From positions 1 to 57,845 of the forward strand of contig JAFRBA010000131.1 of assembly GCA_017405115.1 (NCBI GenBank): a stretch of DNA of 57,845 nucleotides, written 5' to 3'. The notes under the pieces were generated by a model that saw nothing but the letters and a program-made list of their open reading frames with translations, made no database searches and had not been told where the DNA came from. The stretch's first letter is position 1. Every line of letters starts with the position of its first letter. The position numbers and the translations under genes were made by a program. This DNA is from Kiritimatiellia bacterium (GTDB lineage Bacteria; Verrucomicrobiota; Kiritimatiellia; RFP12; UBA1067). Of this stretch, positions 8,750-17,837 are shown one piece after another.

Positions 8750-9644
8750 ACTCTGTCCGCGGCGCTGCGGGGCCGACCGCTTCGGTGCGAGCCCGAAGCC
8801 GGGTTGGTGCGGCGCTTCGCACGGTCCGCGCGTCTTCCGCTGGGGCCCTCACTTCGGCGAGGAGCCTCCGCTATGCGGCGAGCGCGGCAGCGGCTGCATA
8901 TTCTTCTCGCGGTGCACGATGCGTTGCCTTTACTGCCAGAACTCTCCGTGGAGCTGGGGAGGGGAGGGGCGCGACATGTCCGTCGCGGAGCTCGCGGGGG
9001 TCATGCGCGACCTTGCGTGCAGGGACAGGGTCGAGAACTGGAACCTCGTAACGCCTACGCCCTACCTGCCGTACATACGCGAGGCCGCGCATGCGCTCGC
9101 GTCTGAGGGTGTGAGGCTTCCGTTCGTATGGAACTCGTCCGGATACGAGAGGGTCGAGACTCTCGAGGAGTATTCCGACCTGTGCGACTGGGCTCTCTTC
9201 GACCTCCGGTATTCGCGAGACGGCACTGCGGTCGAGGCGAGCTGCGCGCCGGGCTATGTCGAGGCCTCGCGCGCGGCCGTGAAGTGGGCGTGGGAAAGGG
9301 AAGAGGGAAGAGAGAAGAGGGATGAAGGTGGAGGAGGGCTGATCGTTAGGATACTCGTGCTGCCCGGCCATGCGGACGAGGCGATCGAGAACCTGGCGTG
9401 GCTCGCCACCGAGCTTTCATGCGACGTGCCCGTCTCGCTGATGAGCCAGTACACGCCGGCGTACAGGGCGCATGCGGTTCCGCCGTTTGACAGGCGCGTC
9501 ACGGAGAGCGAGTACGAGTCGGTGACGGAGGCTGCGGCCGACTTCGGCTTCGAGAACGGGTGGATACAGGGTTTCGGCGCGGCGGATCCGAAGCTCGCGT
9601 TCCTCGGCGAGAACATGTCCGCCGCCCACGGCACAATCGCATGA
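8736..9644 (+). CDS. Radical SAM protein, PflA-like
   Basis: 302 residues, cytoplasmic. The radical SAM [4Fe-4S] motif CTMRCLYC is at residues 60-67 (C-x3-C-x2-C), with an upstream cysteine group (CELCPRRCG, CG) at residues 4-25. This matches the subfamily annotated as putative pyruvate-formate-lyase-activating enzyme, whose real substrate is mostly unknown. The C-terminal part has the family phrase PVSLMSQYTPAY. Residues about 187-202 (WEREEGREKRDEGGGG) are a purine-only insertion made of six 7-bp repeats (9293-9334), in frame and probably in a surface loop. Starts inside the Nudix gene. No glycyl-radical enzyme is nearby. Confidence 0.88.
   Translation: MSGCELCPRRCGADRFGASPKPGWCGASHGPRVFRWGPHFGEEPPLCGERGSGCIFFSRCTMRCLYCQNSPWSWGGEGRDMSVAELAGVMRDLACRDRVENWNLVTPTPYLPYIREAAHALASEGVRLPFVWNSSGYERVETLEEYSDLCDWALFDLRYSRDGTAVEASCAPGYVEASRAAVKWAWEREEGREKRDEGGGGLIVRILVLPGHADEAIENLAWLATELSCDVPVSLMSQYTPAYRAHAVPPFDRRVTESEYESVTEAAADFGFENGWIQGFGAADPKLAFLGENMSAAHGTIA
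9293..9334 (+). repeat. Degenerate heptanucleotide repeat, 6 units, in a coding gene
   Basis: Six contiguous 7-bp units with consensus GAAGAGG (for example GAAGAGG, GAAGAGA). Total 42 bases = 14 codons, so the frame of the radical SAM gene is kept. Same repeat class as the blocks at 15683, 36713, 43727 and 45153. Confidence 0.75.
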
Positions 9645-9679
9645 CGCACCGTAACTACTTCGAAAGAAAGGGTGAAAGG

Positions 9680-11785
9680 ATGAACACAGTGATGAAAAAG
9701 GGAAAATCAGGAATGACGGCTGCGGGGCTGGCCCTCGCCATTGCCGCGACGCTTTCGCTTTCGCAGGCGAAGACCTTCGACTTCTCAGAGGGCCGGTGGG
9801 ACCGCGGCGCGTTCTTCGAGGCGCGGAACAATGACCTCGACCGAGGCTCGCCCATCGTGCAGATGCCTGACTGCATAATGAACGCCAACGACCCAGACTG
9901 GTCAGACGAGGATCTGTTCAAGAATCACCAGGCCGACGTCTTCTCGTCGCTCATCCTCACGAACCGCTTCCGGGGTAACGTTGTGTTCTCCTCGCGGATG
10001 AGCTTCGACCACAGGATGGCGCCTGCGCTCGTGATTGCGGGCGACTTCGAGGTCGATTCTCAGGGAAGAACGGCGTTCCTCGGGATGTACGAGATCGTGC
10101 TCTTCGAGGACGGCATAAACGTCTGGCGCCACCGCCGGCGCAGCGGCGAGAAATCGGAGATAGAGAAGGTTGCCTACGCCAGGCGCAAGTTTGAGAAGCA
10201 CACGCAGTACGAGATGAAGGTCGCGCTTAAGCGCTCCCGCGTCCACGGCGGAAGGCTGACGACCGACATCGAGGTCTCGGCCGACGGCGTCACCGTCGGG
10301 CTCCGCGACGAGACGGTTCCCGCAGTGTATTCTGTCGGCATCATCGGCAGCGAGGGACGCTGCCGCTTCTACGACTTCAAGGTCGACGACGCGGCGCTCG
10401 CCGCCGCGTCGCTGCCGCGGGGCGGGCTGTCGCTTGGCCGTCCCTTCACTGACGGGGCCGTGCTGCAGAGCGGCCGCCCGATACCGGTCTGGGGGCGCGC
10501 CACGCCGGGCGAGAAGATCCGCGTCGCTTACGGCGGGGCGTCCGCAACGGCGACGGCCGACAAGTCCGGGAACTGGCGCGTCAGTCTGCCGGCGTTGCCT
10601 GCGTCGTCCACGCCGCGCTCTCTCGTCGCCTCCACGGCGACGTCGTCGGTCTCGGCCGACGACGTCGTTGTCGGCGAGGTCTGGCTGTGCGCCGGGCAGA
10701 GCAACATGGCGATGGCGCTCGTCGACCCGAAGACCGCGCGCTACCGCGACGGGATAGGGGCGATGGTTGCGCAGGCGACGGACAAGCCGCTCGTGCGCTA
10801 CCTGCAGGCTCCGCCTGCGGCCGCGGGCTGGCGGCGCTTCACCCCCGAGTTTCTTTCCGGCGGGCGCCGCGCGTCTATAGCCGTGCACTATGCGCTGGAG
10901 CTTCACGAGAAGCTGGGCGTACCGGTGGGCGTGGTCGTCGCGGCTGTTGGCGGATGCAACATAGACTCGTTCCTCCCGGGGCTGAACGCCAAGGTCGCCG
11001 ACCTCGACGGCTCGCTGCTGAAGGGCGTCTACCCGTACGGGATCCGCGGCGCCGTGTGGTACCAGGGCGAGACCAACATCTATCTCGGCGAGGTCGACGC
11101 CTACGGCGGAAAGATGCGCATGCTCTACGACAGGTGGAGCGAGATGTTCGCGAACCCCAGGCTGAGCTTCTACTACGTGCAGCTCGCGCCGTTCGCGCGC
11201 GGGAAGGTGACACACAAGAACGCCGACGGCACGTCGCGCACGTTCGACTATGACGAGGCGTTCCCGAGGTTCCTGCGAGTGCAGGCCGCCTTCGAGAAGG
11301 CCGAGACCAACGCCGCGATGACGGTCATCAACGACCTCGGCTGCATAGGGGACATACATCCCAACGAGAAGTGGCTCGTCGCGAAGCGGCTCGCACTTCA
11401 CGCGCTGAGGCGCGACTACGGATTCGACCGCGTGGAGGACCGCTCCCCTGAGGCGGTCTCGGCGACAGCCTCCTCCAACGTGGTCAAGGTCGCCTTCGCC
11501 CACGCGAAGGCCCTGTACGCCTACCAGCGCGGTCAGCGCTTCTCGCCGGACCTGCCGTTCGAGCTCGCCGGCGCGGACGGCGTCTGGCACAACGCGCGCG
11601 TCTTGAACTTCGTGCCGCGCAAGGCCATGAACGACGGCACAATCGCCGACGACTTCATCCTCCTGGAGGCTCCCGGCGTCGCCGAGCCGAAGGCGGTGCG
11701 CTATGCTTGGAAGAAGCCGTGGGCCGGCGTCGTGTACAACGAGGTCGACCTGCCCCTCGGAACCTTCGAGATGGATGTGAAATGA
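9680..11785 (+). CDS. Sialate O-acetylesterase (SGNH esterase) with N-terminal LamG-like domain
   Basis: 701 residues with a signal peptide (MTAAGLALAIAATLSLSQA). The start at 9680 follows AAAGGGTGAAAGG; an in-frame ATG at 9641 overlapping the previous stop is the alternative. Residues about 30-230 are a beta-sandwich of LamG/DUF1080 type. From residue about 250 comes the sialate esterase region: an Ig-like module (GAVLQSGRPIPVWG), then the SGNH core with GQSNM (nucleophile Ser341), the family phrase GAVWYQGETNI, and the Asp/His pair in GDIHPNEK. These enzymes remove O-acetyl groups from sialic acid or other acetylated sugars outside the cytoplasm. The C-terminus overlaps the next start (ATGA). 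Fits host or plant glycan de-acetylation before glycosidases act. Confidence 0.9.
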   Translation: MNTVMKKGKSGMTAAGLALAIAATLSLSQAKTFDFSEGRWDRGAFFEARNNDLDRGSPIVQMPDCIMNANDPDWSDEDLFKNHQADVFSSLILTNRFRGNVVFSSRMSFDHRMAPALVIAGDFEVDSQGRTAFLGMYEIVLFEDGINVWRHRRRSGEKSEIEKVAYARRKFEKHTQYEMKVALKRSRVHGGRLTTDIEVSADGVTVGLRDETVPAVYSVGIIGSEGRCRFYDFKVDDAALAAASLPRGGLSLGRPFTDGAVLQSGRPIPVWGRATPGEKIRVAYGGASATATADKSGNWRVSLPALPASSTPRSLVASTATSSVSADDVVVGEVWLCAGQSNMAMALVDPKTARYRDGIGAMVAQATDKPLVRYLQAPPAAAGWRRFTPEFLSGGRRASIAVHYALELHEKLGVPVGVVVAAVGGCNIDSFLPGLNAKVADLDGSLLKGVYPYGIRGAVWYQGETNIYLGEVDAYGGKMRMLYDRWSEMFANPRLSFYYVQLAPFARGKVTHKNADGTSRTFDYDEAFPRFLRVQAAFEKAETNAAMTVINDLGCIGDIHPNEKWLVAKRLALHALRRDYGFDRVEDRSPEAVSATASSNVVKVAFAHAKALYAYQRGQRFSPDLPFELAGADGVWHNARVLNFVPRKAMNDGTIADDFILLEAPGVAEPKAVRYAWKKPWAGVVYNEVDLPLGTFEMDVK

Positions 11786-14700
11786 ATTGGGTGGGCATGA
11801 GCTATTGCAACAACAGAGCAAAGAGAAGTCAAATCGCGATATGGGCCGCGGCGCTTGCCGCGGCAGTCGCGCTGAACGGAGTGGCTATGGGAGCATACGA
11901 TTTCAGCAAGGCATGGAGGGTCGTTGACGAGGCGCGCGGGAAGGACCTGCCGCGCACCGTCACCAACAAGGTCGCGGAGATAGAGCGCGAAGCCGTCGCC
12001 GTCGGGCGCTGGCCCGACGCCGCCCGCGCGTTCCTGCTGCGCGAGCAAGCGATGAAGAGGTTCACCGACGAGCAGACGGCCGACTGGCTCCCCGCCCTGG
12101 CGGCGTCCGTCGACGCGCAACCGGCGCCGCTGCAGGCGGTCCTCCAGCTCCACCTCGCGCACACGTACCTCGACAACTCGCAGCGGTGGCGCTGGGGCGG
12201 CGACAGCCCGACGAAGCTCGACGACGACGCGGCAAAGGACAAGATGCCGCCTTGGTCTCCGGAGAAGATCGGCGCCACCATCGAGGAGCAGTTCGAGAAG
12301 GTCTTCGCGCGCTCCGACGAGCTGAAGGCTCAGAAGATGTCCCGCTGGGAGCTCATCTTCGGCAAGGGCGGCGTGCCGGAATCCTACTGCCCGACGCTGT
12401 TCGACTTCGCAGTCCGCGACGCCGTGAAGTTCTATGGCGAGGACATTCCCGACAAGACGCTCGAGAAGGGGCTTGCCCTCTACGACAGGCTGATTGCGTT
12501 CCATGCGGCGGACGGCAACCGCGACGCGCTCGCGCTCGCGGAGTTCGACCGCGCCGAATACGTCCGCGAATTCGACGAGAAGCCAGAGAAGGAACGCACC
12601 GCCGCGTTCTCAGCCTTCCTCGACGACTTCATCGGGCGCCATGAAGGCAAGACTGACGTCGTTGCCATCGCCGCCGCGAAAAAGGCCGAGATGCTCAACA
12701 TCGACGGCAAACGCGTCGCCGCGCACGAACTTGCCGCCACATACGCCGCGAAATGGCCGGGGTCGATCGGCGGCAGGCGGTGCGCCAACCTGGTTCCCAA
12801 GATCGAAGAGCCAGAGCTCTCCTTCAAGACGGAGCGCAACTGGTGCGCGCCCTGGCCGGAGATCAAGGTGTCGGCGCGCAATCTCTCTGAAGTCCACTTT
12901 CGGCTCGTGCCCGTCTCGTTCGACGACTTGGTCGACGACCGCTCGATCGGCACTGCGACTGGCGGCTACAACGCTTCCGACGCGCTGAAGTTCAAATACA
13001 TCAAGCGCAAGCCGGCAAAGGTGTGGAAGGAGTCGTTCCCCCTCAAGCCGACGTACTGCGAGCAGGATTTCGTCTTTGCGTCGCCTTCCGACGTCAAGCC
13101 CGGCCACTACGTGCTCTACGCCGCGGCGAACGACAAGTTCGGCTCGGACAAGCTGCCGCTCTTCGCGCAGTATGTCACGGTGACGCCGCTCGCCCTCGTC
13201 CTCAAGACGGGCAACGGCGAGTTCAAGGGAACAGTCTATCGCGCGGAGTCTGGCGAGCCGGTCGAGGGCGCAAAGATCGAGCTCTGGGGCTATCCCGACA
13301 GAGGCGGACGGTTCAGCAAGCTCCGAGAAAGGTATTCGACCGATGCAGATGGACGTTTCGCGGCGGATGTGAAGAAAGGCGAGAACGGCGTCCTCATGCG
13401 TCATGTACGCGTCGTCAAGGATGGCAGCGAGGTGCTTTCGCTCGGCAACGACGGCTCCGGCAGGCCAGACCACGAGGATCCTGAGTACGAGCATGTCGAC
13501 CTGTTCACCGACCGCGCGCTGTATCGTCCCGGGCAGGAGATACTCGTGAAGGGCATCGCATACCACGCGAACCCCAACACGCGCGACTTCCGCACGCTGC
13601 CAGGCGAGACGATTCTTGTCACGCTGACGGATCCGAACGGAAAGGAAGTCGGCGTAGAGCGGATGAAGGCGACCAAGTGGGGTTCGTTCAAGTGCGTCTT
13701 TGCCGTGCCGGTCGGCCGACTTACGGGCCAATACAAGGTCATGGCGCGAGTCGTCCTCGCCGACGGCAAGAGCGGCGAGAGGACGAAGGTGGTTAACGTC
13801 GAGGAGTACAAGCGCCCGAAGTTCACGGCGGAATTCGGGGAGGCGTCCGACAATGCGACGCTCGGCGCGGCGATGACGGTCGAAGGCAGGGCCCTGACGT
13901 ATTCTGGGCTGCCCGTCCAGAAGGCGAAAGTCGAATGGGAGGTCGAACGCTCGACGCGCTATCCCGACTGGTGCAGATGGTTCGGGATCAAGATTGACGA
14001 CGACGGCGAGAACTTCGTCGCAGAAGGCACGGCCGAGACTGACGAGAACGGCGTATTCAAAGTGACGTTCATTCCCGTAGCCTCGCCGAAGGCCGACCTC
14101 TCCGGCGATCCGTCGTTCAACTTCACGGTGACTGCGACCGTCACCGACGGGACGGGCGAGGCAAGAACGGCGCAGACGTCGTTCGAGGTCGGCACCGTCG
14201 CCTTGCGCGCAGACATCTGGAAGGACGGGGACTGGCTCACGGCTGACAAGCCTGTCAAGGTGAACGTGTCGCTACGGTCGCTTGCGGGAACGCACGTTCC
14301 AGTCAGGGGGACGCTGAGGGCATTTAGGCTCAAGGCTCCCGCCCGTCCTGTCCGCAAGCCGGCCGGCGAGGGGCGCTATTCCAGCGACCGAGACGCGAAG
14401 GGCCCTTGGGACTGGGAGACGTGGGAACCGGGCGAGGAGATCCTCTCGATAGACGCAGAACAGGACGGTAGGGCGGTTTCGACGAAACCGCCGGAGAAAT
14501 GGACGACTGAACTGAAGCTTGGCGTCGGCGCGTACAGGCTCGTCTTCGAAGCGAAGGACCAGAACGGCAAGACGGTGAAAGGCATCGACTCGTTCTGCGT
14601 GTTCGATCCGCATGCGAATGGACTTGGCATCGCAATGCCGGAGCTCTTCCGCGTCGAGGCGCACAACGTCAAGGTCGGCGGGACGATGCGCGTCTACTGG

Positions 14701-17700
14701 GGGACGGGCTACGAGAGGGGCTGGTGCCGCGTCAAGGTGACAAGCAACGGCAAGGCCATTCTCGACAAATATGTCTCGGGCGATAGCCCTCTGTGGCTCT
14801 GCGAGCTTCCGGTTGCGGACGAGCATCGCGGCAAGCTTGAGGTCGAGACGACATTCGTCCGCGAGAACCGCATCTACCACAATTCCGCGACAGTGTGGGT
14901 GCCGTGGGACAACAAACACCTCAACATCAAGGCCGAGCATTTGACAGAAAAGCTCAACCCCGGCAAGGTGGAGACGTGGAAGTTCAAGGTGTCCGGGTCC
15001 GCCGAGGTGCTTGCCTTCATGTACGACCGTTCGCTTGACGCCTACAAGTGGCACGACGTAACGCTCGGCCTCACGGACCACTTCACGCCGTGGACAGGCT
15101 ATTCAAGAAGCCCTGTCCTGCAGAACGTCGTGGAGAACCTGCCCGTCATCGACGGCAAGTTCACGTATGGCAGCTGTTATTCTGCGAACCTTGTGTTCCC
15201 GTCGTGGCGGTCTCTGGGCGGCTACGGCTTCGGGTTGCGAAGGGGGTTCGCGGCAGGCGAGGCCAAGTGCGCAGCCGGCGCGGCGATGGTGGAGGAGGCG
15301 GCATGCGGCGAGGCTCCGGTCTGTGCAGCGAAGTCTCCGGCGATGCCCAATGCCGCCAACGCCGAGCCGGATTCGCCGCCGCGCACGAACCTGAAGGAGA
15401 CGGCGTTCTTCTTCCCCGACCTGGAGACGGACGCGGAAGGCAACGTCTCGTTCACTTTCACCGCGCCGGACGCGCTCACCGGCTGGAAGCTCCTCATGGT
15501 TGCGCACGACAACGAGCTTAGGGGCGGTATCTTGAGGAACGACGACATCACCACGACCAAGCCGCTCATGTGCGAGCCGAATCCGCCGCGCTTCGTTCGC
15601 GAAGGCGACGACTTCCTCTTCGCCGTGAAGGTCACGAACACCGAGGAAGAGCCGCAGAGCGGAGTGGTGGAGTTAAGTGTGGGTGAGTTGGGGCGTGAGA
15701 CGATAGGCGAGGGACGCGAGATTGGGGAAGGTCTCGCCGCGTCTCGCGTCTCGCGTCTCGTGTCCCCCGCCCCTCAGCCATTCTCCCTCGCCCCCCACGA
15801 GTCGAAGACGTTCGAGTTCCATCTCGCGATTCCCGACGGCTGCGGATACCTGAAGTACGTCGCGAAGGCGAAGGGCGAGTCGTTCGCGGACGGCGAGGAG
15901 GGCGTCCTGCCGGTACTGTCGCGGCGCGTCCTCGTGCGCGAGGCGGTGCAGCTCAACGCGCGCGGGGCGAAGACGAAGGCGTTCAAGCTCGAGAACCTCC
16001 TTGCGAGCAAGGGCTCTGGGACGATCCGCCACCAGGACCTCACTGTGCGCGCGGTGTCGCGCCCCGCGTGGTACGCGGTGCTGTCGATGCCATATCTGAT
16101 GGAGTTCCCTCACGAGTGCTGCGAGCAGACGTTCAGCCGCTACTACGCGAACGCGCTCGGGGAGTTCATCGCGAACTCCGACCCGCGCATACGCGAGACG
16201 TTCGACGCATGGAAGGCGGCCGGTGCGCAGGCGCTGAAGAGTCCGCTCGAGTCCGATCCGCACCTGAAGTCGATAGCCATCGAGTCGACGCCGTGGGTGC
16301 GCGAGGCGGAGCACGAGACTGCCGCGCGCGCGCGGCTCGGCGACCTCTTCGACGGCAAGCGCCTTGCTGGCGAGCAGGCGAAGTGCATGGAGAAGCTCAT
16401 GCTTTTGCTCAACGATGATAGACTCTGGCCGTGGTTCCCCGGCGGACCGTCGTCCCCCGGCATCACGCTTTACATCCTAACCGGCTTCGCAAGGCTCAAT
16501 CATCTCGCGGGGCTTGGATGCCCCAGTCTCTTCGCCGACGCAGTCGCCGCGCTCGACCGCGAGGTTGCCGAGGACGTGAAGGATCGGCGCAATAACGAGA
16601 AGAAGCTGAAGATACCGTTCCGCGTCAACGGCTTCGACATCCGCTGGCTCTACCTGCATTCCTTCAAGGGCGTGCCCAAGGAGAGCAACGCGAAGGACTC
16701 CGAGCTGTTTGTCAAGCACGTCAAGAATGAGTGGACGGACTTCGGGCTTGAGTCCCAGGCGCTTGCGGCGATTGCGCTGAAGCGCCGCGGGGACGAGAGG
16801 GCTGCGAACGAGATCATGGCCTCGATCAAGGAGCGCGGCGTCGTTTCCGACGAGCTCGGCATGTACTGGAAGAGGCCGTATTTTTTCTCTTGCAGCGTCT
16901 TCGCCGCGCCGGTGTCGACGCAGGCGCTCGTCGTCGAGGCGTTCCGCGAGGTGACGGGCGACGAGGAGAGCGCCGAGGCGTGCAACGTGTGGCTCCTCAA
17001 GCAGAAGCAGACGCAGGACTGGACGACGACCGCCGCGACCGCCGACGCGATATACGCGCTCATGCTCGGCGGCGGTGCGGACCTCCTCGCCGGCACCTCG
17101 CTCGCCGAGGTGTCGCTTGGCGGGGAGAAGGTCGTTCCCGAAAACGCCGAGAAGGGGACGGGCATGTGGTCGGTGCGCTACGCGGCGGACGCGATCAGGC
17201 CCGAGATGGGCGAGATCTCCTTCACCGGCGCGGGCGCGAAGGGCGTTTCGTGGGGCGGCGTGCACTGGTCGTACTTCGAGGACGTGCTCAAGGTGCGGGC
17301 GCACGAGCCGAAGGAGCTGCGCATCGAGAAGAAGTACTACAAGAAGGTGTCCGGACCGAAGGGCGCGCGCCTCACGTCCATCGACGGCGTCTTGGATCCC
17401 GGCGACGAGCTAGTCGCGCGGCTTGAGATAACGAGCGACCGCACATACGAGTTCGTGCACCTGAGGGACGAGAGGCCCGCATGCGCCGAGCCGGTTGACG
17501 TCCTCTCGTCGTATCGCTGGCGTGACGGCGTCGGCTACTACCAGTCTACGCGCGACACGGCGACGCACTACTACATCGACCGTCTGAACAAGGGCGTGTT
17601 CGTGCTGGAGACGTCGTACCGCGTGCAGCAGCGCGGCAGGTTCTCCGGCGGGCTTGCCACGATACAGTGCATGTACGCGCCGGAGTTCACCGCGCATTCG

Positions 17701-17760
17701 TCCGCCGAACAGGTGGGCGTGGGTGCCCGCGGCGCAAAAGAGGCGACGGCAATCAAGTAG
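11782..17760 (+). CDS. Bacterial alpha-2-macroglobulin family protein
   Basis: 1992 residues from the ATG overlapping the previous stop (11782; ATG 11797 is the alternative). A hydrophobic segment (IWAAALAAAVALNGVAMGAY) gives export. The order of modules is typical: helical N-terminal region, MG2 domain (FTDRALYRPGQEILVKG, about residue 580), further macroglobulin repeats, the A2M domain (ETAFFFPDLETDAEGNVSFTF, about 1205), and the thioester domain with CCEQ at 1446-1449 in an alpha/alpha toroid, then receptor-like end domains. The intact Cys-x-Glu-Gln suggests a working covalent protease trap in the envelope. The usual partner, penicillin-binding protein 1C, is absent here. A 7-bp repeat block (15683-15774) is inserted in frame between macroglobulin modules (residues about 1302-1332). 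Confidence 0.9.
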   Translation: MNWVGMSYCNNRAKRSQIAIWAAALAAAVALNGVAMGAYDFSKAWRVVDEARGKDLPRTVTNKVAEIEREAVAVGRWPDAARAFLLREQAMKRFTDEQTADWLPALAASVDAQPAPLQAVLQLHLAHTYLDNSQRWRWGGDSPTKLDDDAAKDKMPPWSPEKIGATIEEQFEKVFARSDELKAQKMSRWELIFGKGGVPESYCPTLFDFAVRDAVKFYGEDIPDKTLEKGLALYDRLIAFHAADGNRDALALAEFDRAEYVREFDEKPEKERTAAFSAFLDDFIGRHEGKTDVVAIAAAKKAEMLNIDGKRVAAHELAATYAAKWPGSIGGRRCANLVPKIEEPELSFKTERNWCAPWPEIKVSARNLSEVHFRLVPVSFDDLVDDRSIGTATGGYNASDALKFKYIKRKPAKVWKESFPLKPTYCEQDFVFASPSDVKPGHYVLYAAANDKFGSDKLPLFAQYVTVTPLALVLKTGNGEFKGTVYRAESGEPVEGAKIELWGYPDRGGRFSKLRERYSTDADGRFAADVKKGENGVLMRHVRVVKDGSEVLSLGNDGSGRPDHEDPEYEHVDLFTDRALYRPGQEILVKGIAYHANPNTRDFRTLPGETILVTLTDPNGKEVGVERMKATKWGSFKCVFAVPVGRLTGQYKVMARVVLADGKSGERTKVVNVEEYKRPKFTAEFGEASDNATLGAAMTVEGRALTYSGLPVQKAKVEWEVERSTRYPDWCRWFGIKIDDDGENFVAEGTAETDENGVFKVTFIPVASPKADLSGDPSFNFTVTATVTDGTGEARTAQTSFEVGTVALRADIWKDGDWLTADKPVKVNVSLRSLAGTHVPVRGTLRAFRLKAPARPVRKPAGEGRYSSDRDAKGPWDWETWEPGEEILSIDAEQDGRAVSTKPPEKWTTELKLGVGAYRLVFEAKDQNGKTVKGIDSFCVFDPHANGLGIAMPELFRVEAHNVKVGGTMRVYWGTGYERGWCRVKVTSNGKAILDKYVSGDSPLWLCELPVADEHRGKLEVETTFVRENRIYHNSATVWVPWDNKHLNIKAEHLTEKLNPGKVETWKFKVSGSAEVLAFMYDRSLDAYKWHDVTLGLTDHFTPWTGYSRSPVLQNVVENLPVIDGKFTYGSCYSANLVFPSWRSLGGYGFGLRRGFAAGEAKCAAGAAMVEEAACGEAPVCAAKSPAMPNAANAEPDSPPRTNLKETAFFFPDLETDAEGNVSFTFTAPDALTGWKLLMVAHDNELRGGILRNDDITTTKPLMCEPNPPRFVREGDDFLFAVKVTNTEEEPQSGVVELSVGELGRETIGEGREIGEGLAASRVSRLVSPAPQPFSLAPHESKTFEFHLAIPDGCGYLKYVAKAKGESFADGEEGVLPVLSRRVLVREAVQLNARGAKTKAFKLENLLASKGSGTIRHQDLTVRAVSRPAWYAVLSMPYLMEFPHECCEQTFSRYYANALGEFIANSDPRIRETFDAWKAAGAQALKSPLESDPHLKSIAIESTPWVREAEHETAARARLGDLFDGKRLAGEQAKCMEKLMLLLNDDRLWPWFPGGPSSPGITLYILTGFARLNHLAGLGCPSLFADAVAALDREVAEDVKDRRNNEKKLKIPFRVNGFDIRWLYLHSFKGVPKESNAKDSELFVKHVKNEWTDFGLESQALAAIALKRRGDERAANEIMASIKERGVVSDELGMYWKRPYFFSCSVFAAPVSTQALVVEAFREVTGDEESAEACNVWLLKQKQTQDWTTTAATADAIYALMLGGGADLLAGTSLAEVSLGGEKVVPENAEKGTGMWSVRYAADAIRPEMGEISFTGAGAKGVSWGGVHWSYFEDVLKVRAHEPKELRIEKKYYKKVSGPKGARLTSIDGVLDPGDELVARLEITSDRTYEFVHLRDERPACAEPVDVLSSYRWRDGVGYYQSTRDTATHYYIDRLNKGVFVLETSYRVQQRGRFSGGLATIQCMYAPEFTAHSSAEQVGVGARGAKEATAIK
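15683..15774 (+). repeat. Degenerate heptanucleotide repeat with hairpin arms, in a coding gene
   Basis: A purine-rich arm of 7-bp units (for example AGGGACG, TGAGACG) is followed by a pyrimidine-rich arm holding three perfect CGTCTCG units (15740-15760). The arms are imperfect reverse complements. Encodes a low-complexity run (GELGRETIGEGREIGEGL) in the alpha-2-macroglobulin. Confidence 0.7.
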
Positions 17761-17805
17761 GGGTGAGCCGCGCCCCGGCGAGCGGTTCCCAGCGCGAAAG
17801 TGTGG

Positions 17806-17811
17806 TATAAT
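17806..17811 (+). promoter_or_regulatory. Extended -10 promoter of purF
   Basis: TGG-extended TATAAT; no convincing -35. The PurF ATG at 17838 is 26 bases downstream behind AAAGAAAGGAG. Confidence 0.6.
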
Positions 17812-17837
17812 ATTCCCGGTCAAAAGAAAGGAGACAC

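Noticed and set aside
9902..11821. Long - strand frame opposite the sialate esterase
   Set aside because: No motif; the + strand carries an intact SGNH enzyme.
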